From an uncultured Acidimicrobiales bacterium (GTDB taxonomy: Bacteria; Actinomycetota; Acidimicrobiia; Acidimicrobiales; Bin134): a DNA stretch of 64,000 nt. The position numbers and the translations under genes are program-made. The notes under the pieces are model-generated. The model saw only the letters and a list, made by a program, of their open reading frames with translations, was not told the DNA's origin and made no database searches. The stretch's first letter is position 1. Each line of letters begins with the position of its first letter. The stretch lies in the NCBI GenBank assembly GCA_951813325.1, contig OX638350.1, forward strand, positions 2,771,954 to 2,835,953. Reading direction: 5' to 3'. Shown here in pieces: positions 56,738 through 64,000 of the stretch.

Positions 56738-57687
56738 GGCTGGACATCTGCTACCGCACAGCGTTCGCGTTCGACGCCCCGGTGCGGGAGTCCCAGAACG
56801 AGCTGCGGGCCTGCCCGGTCACCGACGGGCGCCAACAGCTCCTGAGCTATCGGGTGACGGTGGAACCGTCGGCCAGGATGCTGTCGTTCACCGACTACTG
56901 GGGCACCCGAGTGGACCATTTCGGCGTCGCCGAATCGCACACCTGCCTCGAGGTGATCGCCGAGGCATCGGTGGAAACCCAAGACCCGCCAGCCCACTCG
57001 GCCGCCCCTCCAATGGAGTCGCTGGGGGATCCGGCCTTTCTCAACGAGCACGATGAGTTCCTGAAGCCCACTCGCCACACAGACTGGGACCAGGCCATGG
57101 CCGGGCAAGCCCGAACGCTGGCCGAGGCCAACGGGTCCGACGTGGTGGGCGCGGTGACAGAGCTGAACGAGTTCGTCGGAACCCGGCTGGCCTATGAGAC
57201 CGGTGCCACTGAAATCGGTGAGCCCATAACCGAGGTCTTGGCCAAAGGGGTGGGCGTCTGCCAGGACTATGCCCATCTGGCCGTGGCCCTGTGTCGAAGC
57301 ATCGGCATCCCGGCCCGCTATGTGTCCGGCTTTTTGTTCTCCAGCAACGAGCGCACCGGCAGCATCGACGGCGACTTGGTGAGGGTGCAGACCCATGCCT
57401 GGCTTGAAGCAGCCGTCCCCAGCCTGGGCTGGATACCCCTGGATCCCACCAACCGGCTGGCGGTAGGCCGCCAGCACGTCAAGATCGGCCACGGCCGCGA
57501 CTACGACGATGTCCCACCTTTGCGGGGCGTGTATTCGGGGCCGGGCACCCCCGAGGTGGACGCCTCAGTGGAGATCCGCCGCATGGACCCGGGCCGCCAG
57601 CCGTCCACGCTCCTACGGCCCTCGCTCTTGGCCGCCGTCAAGGCGCCCCGCACCCGCGAGCAACAACAGCAGCAACAGCAGCAGTAG
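56734..57687 (+). CDS. Transglutaminase-like cysteine peptidase/amidase
   Basis: A 317-residue protein from a GTG. An N-terminal bacterial transglutaminase-like domain (ICYRTAFAFDAPVRESQNEL) precedes the catalytic core. The catalytic Cys is in GVGVCQDYAHLAVALCRSIG, the His in THAWLEAAVPSLGW and the Asp in PLDPTNRLAVG. It ends in a run of nine Gln from CAA/CAG repeats. It is the third member of the ATP-grasp operon and could trim or cross-link the peptide product. Confidence 0.92.
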   Translation: MRLDICYRTAFAFDAPVRESQNELRACPVTDGRQQLLSYRVTVEPSARMLSFTDYWGTRVDHFGVAESHTCLEVIAEASVETQDPPAHSAAPPMESLGDPAFLNEHDEFLKPTRHTDWDQAMAGQARTLAEANGSDVVGAVTELNEFVGTRLAYETGATEIGEPITEVLAKGVGVCQDYAHLAVALCRSIGIPARYVSGFLFSSNERTGSIDGDLVRVQTHAWLEAAVPSLGWIPLDPTNRLAVGRQHVKIGHGRDYDDVPPLRGVYSGPGTPEVDASVEIRRMDPGRQPSTLLRPSLLAAVKAPRTREQQQQQQQQ

Positions 57688-57692
57688 GGACA

Positions 57693-57781
57693 GGCCGCTC
57701 AGATCCGGGCTTCGCGCACCTGAAGGCACCGGAGCAACTACATCAGCAAGAACCGGCCGCTCAGATCCGGGCTTCGCGCAC
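57693..57781. repeat. 27-bp direct repeat at the 3' end of the permease gene
   Basis: GGCCGCTCAGATCCGGGCTT, continuing CGCGCAC, occurs at 57693-57719 and again at 57755-57781. The second copy encodes the C-terminus of the ABC permease, including its stop. The first lies in the gap after the transglutaminase gene and marks a small duplication. Confidence 0.8.
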
Positions 57782-58636
57782 GTCGAGTCGCCGGAGCATC
57801 TCGTCGCCCACGAAGTTCAACGCCATGAGCGTGGCGAACATCACCCCGCCGGTGATCAATGCGATGTGGGGAGAATCCTCAAGCTTCCCCCGTCCGGCGG
57901 CCAAAATGTTGCCCCAGGTGATGCTGGGAGATTCCACGCTCGCCCCGATGAACGACAGGCTTCCCTCGGCGATTATCACGATCCCCATAGCCAGAAAGGC
58001 AATGGAGGCCAAAGCCGGCACCACATTGGGCAGCACCTCCCGGAACAGCAACCGGGGCCATTTGGCGCCCATCATGTTGGCCACGGTCACGAACTCCCGG
58101 GCGGCGAACCGCAGTGCTTGGGCCCGGGCGATGCGGGCAATAGCCGGGATCGACAGGATGGTCACCGCGAGGGTGACGTTGGTGTAGCTCTGGCCCAGCA
58201 CAATCACGATGAACAGGGCGAAAACCAGCGCGGGCAGAGCCAGCGCCACGTTGACCAGGCTGCTGACCGCAAGGTCGATCCACTTGCCGAAGTAACCGGC
58301 CATCACCCCCAGAACACCGCCCACCACAACGCCGATGCCCACCGCTGGACCGGCGATGGACAGCGACAGCCGACCGCCCCACACCGCGCGGGCAAACATG
58401 TCCCGGCCGAGCTGATCGGTGCCGAACCAATTCGACCATGATGGCCCCTCTTCGGGCTGACCCGACAGCGGCTTGTGGGGATCGTCCAGGAAACCCAGCC
58501 AAGGAGCCAGCACAGCACTGGCGATCACCAAAACCAGCCATCCCACCGACAGCCACAGTGCGACGTTGTGACGACGCTGGCGAGGAGCGACATCGGGCGA
58601 AAAGGCCTTTGCCAGGGTGGCGGCGGTGTCGCTCAT
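57761..58636 (-). CDS. Dipeptide/oligopeptide-type ABC transporter permease (DppC-like)
   Basis: A 291-residue membrane protein with about six spans. ISNWFGTDQLGRDMFA-like WSNWFGTDQLGRDMFARAVWG and the EAA-loop SIPAIARIARAQALRFAARE then FVTVANMMGA are typical of the DppC/OppC family. It overlaps the DppB-like gene by 4 bp. No ATPase gene is visible downstream within the operon. Confidence 0.92.
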   Translation of the reverse strand: MSDTAATLAKAFSPDVAPRQRRHNVALWLSVGWLVLVIASAVLAPWLGFLDDPHKPLSGQPEEGPSWSNWFGTDQLGRDMFARAVWGGRLSLSIAGPAVGIGVVVGGVLGVMAGYFGKWIDLAVSSLVNVALALPALVFALFIVIVLGQSYTNVTLAVTILSIPAIARIARAQALRFAAREFVTVANMMGAKWPRLLFREVLPNVVPALASIAFLAMGIVIIAEGSLSFIGASVESPSITWGNILAAGRGKLEDSPHIALITGGVMFATLMALNFVGDEMLRRLDVREARI

Positions 58637-59577
58637 TTTCGACGCACTCTGGGGTCGAGCACGGAGTAGAGCAGGTCGACCAGCGTGGTCACGGTCACAA
58701 ACACCGCGGCGATGAGCGCCACCAGCGTCTGGACCAGTAGAAACTCCCGGGCGGCCACCCAGCTCACCAACAGCGATCCAACCCCGTCGAGGTCGAACAG
58801 GAACTCCACCACGATGGCGCCGTTCACCGCTTGGGCCGCCTGGATGCCGAAGATGGTCAGCAGCGTGAAGCTCGAGGGGCGCAGCACGTGGCGGATGAGC
58901 ACATGGCGGACCGGCAGGCCCTTGGCCCGGGCAGTCCCCACAAAGTCCTCTTGCAGCGTGCCGATCACGTCGGTGCGCAACAGCCTCAAATAGATGGGCA
59001 GCAGCCCGGACGCCAGCGTCACCGACGGAAGGAACATCACCTTGAAATGGGCGACCAGCCCCTCGGAAATAGGCTCATAGCCGCTTAGGTCGAACCAGTC
59101 CAGCTTCACCGCGAACACCAAAATCAGCACCAGTCCGACGACAAAGACCGGAGAGGAAAGCAGTGCGAACGCGCCGCCGCTCACCATCTTGTCGCTCACG
59201 CTGTTTTGCCTGTAGCCCGTCCACAACCCCAGGGGAATGGCCGCACCCAAAGCCAGTATCTGGGAATAGGCCAGCAGCAAAAGGGTGCGGGGCAGCGAGT
59301 TGGACACGGCCTCCCCGAACGTCCGCCCGGTTAGATACGACTTCCCGAAATCGCCGGTGAGCACGTCGCCGCCCCACTTGGCCCACTGCGCGATCACAGG
59401 CTCGTCCAGGTTGCGGTCCCGCTCGCATTCGGCAATCTGCTCTTGGGTGGCCGCTCCGCCGAATGCGGCCACACACGGGTTGCCGGGCAGCAAGTTCAGC
59501 ATCCAGTAGAACAGCAGCGTGACTACCAGCACGACCACGGCCAACTGGGCCAAGCGCAATCCCATAAACCGGAGCAC
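58633..59577 (-). CDS. Dipeptide/oligopeptide-type ABC transporter permease (DppB-like)
   Basis: A 314-residue membrane protein. LRFMGLRLAQLAVVVLVVTL, FGKSYLTGRTFGEAVSNSLP and the EAA-loop RLLRTDVIGTLQEDFVGTAR then AKGLPVRHVLIRHVLRPS are DppB hallmarks. It forms the heteromeric channel with the DppC-like protein. Confidence 0.92.
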   Translation of the reverse strand: MLRFMGLRLAQLAVVVLVVTLLFYWMLNLLPGNPCVAAFGGAATQEQIAECERDRNLDEPVIAQWAKWGGDVLTGDFGKSYLTGRTFGEAVSNSLPRTLLLLAYSQILALGAAIPLGLWTGYRQNSVSDKMVSGGAFALLSSPVFVVGLVLILVFAVKLDWFDLSGYEPISEGLVAHFKVMFLPSVTLASGLLPIYLRLLRTDVIGTLQEDFVGTARAKGLPVRHVLIRHVLRPSSFTLLTIFGIQAAQAVNGAIVVEFLFDLDGVGSLLVSWVAAREFLLVQTLVALIAAVFVTVTTLVDLLYSVLDPRVRRK

Positions 59578-59631
59578 TGGCTTCTCCCGTCCCCTCTGGC
59601 TAGTTCTGCCCTCCGTGTCCGGAACCGCCGG

Positions 59632-61425
59632 CTACTGCTCGATCCACGTCTCCGCCAAGAAGACCCGGCCTTCCATCACCTTGATGTGCTCGCCCCCCTC
59701 GGGCAGGGTCAGCGCGTCGATGCCGTGCACGTGGTCATGGGCGGCCACCAGCCAGTTCGAGTGGTAGAACCAGATGTAGTTGGCCTCCTCGCCGAACGCC
59801 CGGTTGATCTCCTCGGCCAACTCCCGCCTGCGGTCTGGGTCATCGGTGTCCCTGGCTGCATCCAATGCGGCGTCGATGCGGGGGTTGTTGATTCGGCCGA
59901 AGTTCAGGGCGATCCCCAGGCCGAACTTGCTGTGCCACCAGATCCGCTCTGCCACGATGTCATAGCTCGGATGCTGGCGCCACAAGAACGCGGTGAACAG
60001 GCCGAATACGGCGTTGGTGATCAACTCCGCCTGATCCACTTGGGTAATGGAAACGTCCAGTCCGCAATCGTCCCACATCGCGGCGATCAGCTCGACGTTG
60101 AGGAGGTTGGCCGAGTCGTTGGTGGTTCCGATTTCCACATTGGACACGCCCAATCGGGCAATGGTGGCGCTCCCCGCATCTGGGTCATAGGCCGGGAAGC
60201 CGGAGTCTTCCAAGTAGCCGGGAGTTCCCGGTGAGAACGGGCCGGTGGCCGGGGTCTGAGCGTCCCAACGCACGGTGTTGAACGTCTGGCGGTCGGTGCA
60301 CTGGGCCAGCGCCCGGCGGAACTCCGCGTTGTCGTACGGGGGCCTCGAGTTGTTCAACAACAGATAGGTGGTCTCAGAGTAGCTGTCGTCCTGCCAGAAC
60401 GTCTTGAACCCTTCGTTGTAGTCGTCGATTCTGAGGCCGGTGTTGTCGCTGCTGGCATCGAGATCACCAGACCTGAGGGCTGCGAACCGGCCATCGTTGT
60501 CGGGAATGGGCCGGAATTCGATCGTGTCCAAATAGGGAAGCTGGCGACCCTCTGCATCGGTGCGCCAGTAGTTGGGGTTCCGCACCATGCGGGTGACCTC
60601 GTTGGGGATCCACTCCTCCAGCATGAACGGGCCGGTGCCAATGGGATTGCGGGCGGCGCCCTCTTGGCCCAGGTCGTACATCGAGGGTGCTCCGAAGTAG
60701 CCGAGATGCGTGGTGAAAAGGTTGGGAAGCGTGGCCCGGGGCGTGGCCAAGTTGATCTGCACGCTCAGGCCGTCATCCAGCTCATCGATGCTCTCGATCT
60801 CCAAATCGCCCATGAAGATGCCGGTAAGGGTTCCCTTGGACTGCTCTTCGAGGTGGCGCTTCAAAGCGGCTGCGTCCGCCGGGGTTCCATCGTGGAAGAC
60901 GATGTCGGGCCGCAGGGTGAAGACCCACACGGTGAAATCGTCATTGGAGCTGAAGCTCTCCAGCAGATAGGGCAGAGCCTCCCCGTCGACGCCCTCGATG
61001 GTCAGCGTGTCGTACAGAGAGCGGAACAGGATATGCCCCGACACCGCCGCCTGGGCGTTGACCGGGTTCAGCCCGTTGGTGGTCTCAGCCTCCAGGCCGA
61101 ACACCAGCGTGCCCCCGTATTGAGGCGCCATTTCGGCTGCTGGGGCCTCAGTGGACGGGGCCGCGGCGGCCTCAGGGGCCTCTCCGTCCCGATCGTCGCC
61201 GTCGCCGGTGGCCAGCTGGCTGTCGCCCCCGTCGTCGCCACTGGGGGCAGGCTCGTCATCGTCACCAGAGGGTGCCGCCGGGGCGGTTGTGGCCTCGGCG
61301 GCTACACCACCGTCGGCCTCGTCGTCATCCCCACCGCCGCAGGCCGAGGCCACCAGCGCCAGCGCGCAGAACAAAGCCAGCCAGCGCCACCGCGCCGGCT
61401 TCGAAACCCGCCAAACATCCGCCAT
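59632..61425 (-). CDS. ABC transporter substrate-binding lipoprotein (SBP family 5), paralogue A
   Basis: A 597-residue lipoprotein from the ATG at 61425. The signal peptide ends in LALVASAC (Cys29). An acidic, Gly/Ala/Pro-rich linker of about 80 residues follows. SBP_bac_5 features are GGTLVFGLEAETTNGLNPVN, VWVFTLRPDIVFHDGTPADA and IGTGPFMLEEWIPNEVTRMV then RNPNYWR. It binds peptides or related solutes for the two permeases. It is closely similar throughout to the next protein upstream. Confidence 0.92.
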   Translation of the reverse strand: MADVWRVSKPARWRWLALFCALALVASACGGGDDDEADGGVAAEATTAPAAPSGDDDEPAPSGDDGGDSQLATGDGDDRDGEAPEAAAAPSTEAPAAEMAPQYGGTLVFGLEAETTNGLNPVNAQAAVSGHILFRSLYDTLTIEGVDGEALPYLLESFSSNDDFTVWVFTLRPDIVFHDGTPADAAALKRHLEEQSKGTLTGIFMGDLEIESIDELDDGLSVQINLATPRATLPNLFTTHLGYFGAPSMYDLGQEGAARNPIGTGPFMLEEWIPNEVTRMVRNPNYWRTDAEGRQLPYLDTIEFRPIPDNDGRFAALRSGDLDASSDNTGLRIDDYNEGFKTFWQDDSYSETTYLLLNNSRPPYDNAEFRRALAQCTDRQTFNTVRWDAQTPATGPFSPGTPGYLEDSGFPAYDPDAGSATIARLGVSNVEIGTTNDSANLLNVELIAAMWDDCGLDVSITQVDQAELITNAVFGLFTAFLWRQHPSYDIVAERIWWHSKFGLGIALNFGRINNPRIDAALDAARDTDDPDRRRELAEEINRAFGEEANYIWFYHSNWLVAAHDHVHGIDALTLPEGGEHIKVMEGRVFLAETWIEQ

Positions 61426-61486
61426 GACACGAACCCCCACGTCACTCGTTGTCAAAACGTTACCCCAGCAGGCGAGGGGGCGCTCC

Positions 61487-63238
61487 CTACCCCTTGTCCA
61501 GCCAAGTCTCCGCCAAAAAGACCCGGCCAAGGAGGACTTTGGGATGCTCTCCCCCCTCGGGGAGCGTGAAGCTGTCGATACCGTTCACGTAGTCGTGAGC
61601 GGCAACCAGCCATCGCGAATGGTAGAGCCAGATGTTGTAGACGCCCTCGGCAAACGCCCGGTTGACCTCCTCGGCCAGTTCCCGCTGCCGCTCCTCGTCG
61701 TCGGTGGCAATCGCCTCGTCCAGCGCGGCGTCGATCCGAGGGTCGGCGATGCGCCCGAAATTGATGGCCGGAACGGGGGGTGGGGAGCTATAGCCGCTAT
61801 GCCACCAGAACCGCTCCATCGCCAGGCTGTACCCGCTGTGGTTGACAGCCACAAACGCCGAGAAGTTCCCGAAGACGGCGTTGGTAACCGCCTCGGTCTG
61901 GAGCATCTGGTTGATGCCCACATCCAACCCGCACTCACCCCACATCTGGACGAGCAGCTCGGCTTGCAGTAGGTCCAATGTGGTGACCGTGGTGGTTATG
62001 TCGAAGCTGGGCGCGCCCAACCGCTCGAATACAGACCGACCGGCATCAGGGTCGTAGTCGGGAAATCCGGAGTCCTCCAGATAGCCGGGCGTACCCGGCG
62101 AGAACGGGCCGGTGGCTGGAGGCTGCCCGTCCCAAAGCACGGTATTGAGAGTCTGGCGGTCGGTGCACTGGGCCAGCGCCCGGCGAATCTCCCGGTTGTC
62201 GAACGGGGGCTTCGAGGTGTTCATCAGCACAGAAGTGGTGGCCGAGAATTGCTCGTCCTGCCAGTGGGCCTTGAAATCCTCGTTGTACTCCTCCACCCTC
62301 CTTCCGCCGTTGTCGACGCTGGCATCCACATCGCCTGACCGCAGGGTGTTGAACCGGGCCTCATCGTCTTCAAAGGGACGGAATTCGATGGCGTCGAGGT
62401 AGGGAAGCTGCCGGCCTTCAGCATCGGTGCGCCAGTAGTTCGGATTGCGAACCAGGCGGGTCACTTCATGCTCAACCCACTCGTCCAGCATGAACGGGCC
62501 TGTGCCGATCGGGTTGCGGGCGCTGTCGGTGCCGAGGTCGTACATGGCCGGCGAGCCCAGAAAACCACCAGCGCTGGTGAAGCCCAGGGGGAAATCGACG
62601 AACGATCTTCCCAGCGTGATCCTCACGCTCAAGTCGTCGATCGCCTCGGAACTCTGTATCGCGGCTTCTTCAATGGCCAGCCGAGACAGTGTGCCCTTCC
62701 CCAGTTCCTCCAAATGGCGGACAAGGGCAGCCGAGTTCACAGGGAGGCCATCATGGAACGTGATCCCCGGGCGCAGCGTGAACGTCCACTCGCTGTAGTC
62801 CTCATTGGACGAGAAGCTCTCCAGCAAGAACGGAACCGGCTCGCCATCGGTCCCCTCGACGACCAGCGGATCGTAGATTTGCCGCAACACAATGTGTCCC
62901 GACGTCGCGGCGGAGGTGGTGATCGGGTTCCATCCCCCCGTGGTCTCCGACTCCAAAGCGAACACCAATGTGCCGCCGTAGATCTCGTCGAGCTCGGGCT
63001 CCGGGGTGCTCTCGCCTTCTTCAGGCGGGGTTGGCGCCACCGAGGGTGCGGCGGCGCCCTCGTCGGAGCCAGCGGGTTCTTGATCGCCAACTGGTTCTTC
63101 AACTTCTTGTCCGATAGCGCTGTCGCCGGTGCCTTCCGTCGGCGCGATGGCGCAGGCCGAAGCGGCCAGCGCCATCGCGCCGACGATTGCCAGCCAACGC
63201 CAGCGCAGACCCTCAAGGCCCGGTAAGGAACCAGTCAC
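61487..63238 (-). CDS. ABC transporter substrate-binding lipoprotein (SBP family 5), paralogue B
   Basis: A 583-residue lipoprotein from a GTG; the lipobox is MALAASAC (Cys29) with an acidic linker. GGTLVFALESETTGGWNPIT, WTFTLRPGITFHDGLPVNSA and IGTGPFMLDEWVEHEVTRLV then RNPNYWR parallel paralogue A block by block. The pair arose by tandem duplication and probably feeds the same permeases with different substrates. Confidence 0.92.
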   Translation of the reverse strand: MTGSLPGLEGLRWRWLAIVGAMALAASACAIAPTEGTGDSAIGQEVEEPVGDQEPAGSDEGAAAPSVAPTPPEEGESTPEPELDEIYGGTLVFALESETTGGWNPITTSAATSGHIVLRQIYDPLVVEGTDGEPVPFLLESFSSNEDYSEWTFTLRPGITFHDGLPVNSAALVRHLEELGKGTLSRLAIEEAAIQSSEAIDDLSVRITLGRSFVDFPLGFTSAGGFLGSPAMYDLGTDSARNPIGTGPFMLDEWVEHEVTRLVRNPNYWRTDAEGRQLPYLDAIEFRPFEDDEARFNTLRSGDVDASVDNGGRRVEEYNEDFKAHWQDEQFSATTSVLMNTSKPPFDNREIRRALAQCTDRQTLNTVLWDGQPPATGPFSPGTPGYLEDSGFPDYDPDAGRSVFERLGAPSFDITTTVTTLDLLQAELLVQMWGECGLDVGINQMLQTEAVTNAVFGNFSAFVAVNHSGYSLAMERFWWHSGYSSPPPVPAINFGRIADPRIDAALDEAIATDDEERQRELAEEVNRAFAEGVYNIWLYHSRWLVAAHDYVNGIDSFTLPEGGEHPKVLLGRVFLAETWLDKG

Positions 63239-63263
63239 GAAACAAACCTCCTGCCAAAAACGG

Positions 63264-64000
63264 TCAGAATCGTAGCCCGGGAGACAGATAGGTGTCCCTG
63301 ACCCGCTCTCCGAACTCGGGGTGAGCGAGCGCGTCGGGCCCGTCGGGCACGGCCACGCCTCGACGGGCGCAGTCCTCGGCCAGCGTGGCGATCAGTGTTG
63401 CCTCGTCGAGGTCGTCCAGGCGATGGTCGTACACCTCGGCCTCCGCCGCATCGGCGAAGACAAAAGCCTTCCAGGAAAGCGAAACCCGCACCTCGTCGAA
63501 GGCGTGGCGCACCGGCTCGTGGTCGGGCTCCTCGATCACCCACTGTCGGTCGGGGATCAGCGCGATGGTGGCCTCGAGGCCGTACTTGGCGTAGTCGGCC
63601 TCCGAGCCGATGGGTTCCACGCGATGGGGCATGTAGTCGTTGTCGCCCATCACCCCGTAGTTGTTGGGCGGGTCAACCGTCACCATGTCGCCGTCCCAGC
63701 CCTCCGGCCAGTAGGTGAACTCCCCTCCGACGCCCTCGTAGTACCAGCACACTGCGGTGGCTATCCGCACCCGCCAGCGGTCGAAGCACCCCGAGTGCAT
63801 CATGCAATTGAGCAGCCAGGTTGGATACTCGTCGCGGCCCACCCCCCGAAAGGCGGGAATGTCGGTGTGCCGGGCGTACTGGCCGCTGGGAGCGTTGATG
63901 TTCACATAGGTGAAGTAGGGCCGCACCACTTCGGCGTCGTAGAGCTGTCGGGCGGCTTCGATGAACCGGGGGTTGTTGACGATGGTCTCCGCCCCCTCCA
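63264..64000 (-). CDS. Unidentified protein, possibly 2-oxoglutarate/Fe(II) oxygenase-like, partial
   Basis: The 5' part lies beyond the right edge; the visible 245 codons run open to the edge. RPYFTYVNINAPSGQYARHT followed by DIPAFRG gives an HxD-like HTD pair. Later NYGVMGDNDYMPHRVEPIG could supply the distal His, and an Arg follows. That spacing would suit a 2OG-Fe(II) oxygenase fold, but the match is by eye and weak. It ends 26 bp from the SBP paralogue B start, on the same strand. Confidence 0.45.
   Translation of the reverse strand, partial: EGAETIVNNPRFIEAARQLYDAEVVRPYFTYVNINAPSGQYARHTDIPAFRGVGRDEYPTWLLNCMMHSGCFDRWRVRIATAVCWYYEGVGGEFTYWPEGWDGDMVTVDPPNNYGVMGDNDYMPHRVEPIGSEADYAKYGLEATIALIPDRQWVIEEPDHEPVRHAFDEVRVSLSWKAFVFADAAEAEVYDHRLDDLDEATLIATLAEDCARRGVAVPDGPDALAHPEFGERVRDTYLSPGLRF

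Overview
The window looks like a chromosomal stretch of a GC-rich actinobacterium. Support comes from several F420-type luciferase-like monooxygenases, a CarD regulator, dipeptide-type ABC transporters with Cys-lipobox binding proteins, and very high GC in the housekeeping parts. An acidimicrobial lineage would fit, but that is inference; no rRNA or other definitive marker is present. Conserved metabolic DNA flanks (about 1-8.9 kb and 39.5-64 kb) enclose an accessory island (about 8.9-39.5 kb) that is visibly less GC-rich in parts and full of defence genes, toxin-antitoxin genes, gene remnants and palindromes.

Left flank (1-8.9 kb): two divergent molybdenum hydroxylase operons share a palindrome-rich 158-bp promoter region. 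The leftward operon encodes an M20 N-carbamoyl/allantoate-type amidohydrolase, an N-carbamoyl-D-amino-acid-hydrolase-like nitrilase, a fused 2Fe-2S/molybdopterin xanthine dehydrogenase-like protein and, cut by the window edge, an SsnA-like aminohydrolase. The rightward operon encodes a three-subunit hydroxylase (FAD, 2Fe-2S, Moco). Together they suggest catabolism of a purine, hydantoin or other N-heterocycle.

Island (8.9-39.5 kb), in order: a DUF2335 membrane module between the hydroxylase 3' end and a decayed 3' copy of it; a NYN nuclease behind a terminator-like hairpin; an XRE-HIRAN protein divergent from a short type II CBASS operon (patatin phospholipase, CD-NTase, stand-alone E2, small membrane protein); a HEPN-RES protein; a restriction-modification operon with an amino-methyltransferase, a circularly permuted cytosine-C5 methyltransferase, an unknown protein, a McrB-like AAA+ protein and a McrC/DUF2357-like nuclease; a SNF2 helicase broken by one in-frame TAA; an IS3-family element; a DUF6338 protein coupled to a 47-residue ORF; and a mosaic (30.4-39.5 kb) in which four partial copies of one metallophosphoesterase gene alternate with small cassettes (NYN, luciferase-like, SnoaL, DUF3800, HicBA, AbiEi, membrane protein, HigBA). 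Five related GC-rich palindromes recur, mostly just upstream of NYN genes or their remnants.

Right flank (39.5-64 kb): MFS transporter, formate-dehydrogenase-like molybdoenzyme, esterase, two luciferase-like monooxygenases, an RHH/PIN-like toxin-antitoxin pair, prolyl iminopeptidase, sulfotransferase, acyl-CoA dehydrogenase, glutamine cyclotransferase lipoprotein, DUF429, CarD, tRNA-Pro(UGG), the conserved ATP-grasp/alpha-E/transglutaminase operon, and a dipeptide-type ABC transporter with two adjacent paralogous binding proteins. A partial gene runs off the right edge.

All calls come from reading translations and motifs by eye; no database search was run.
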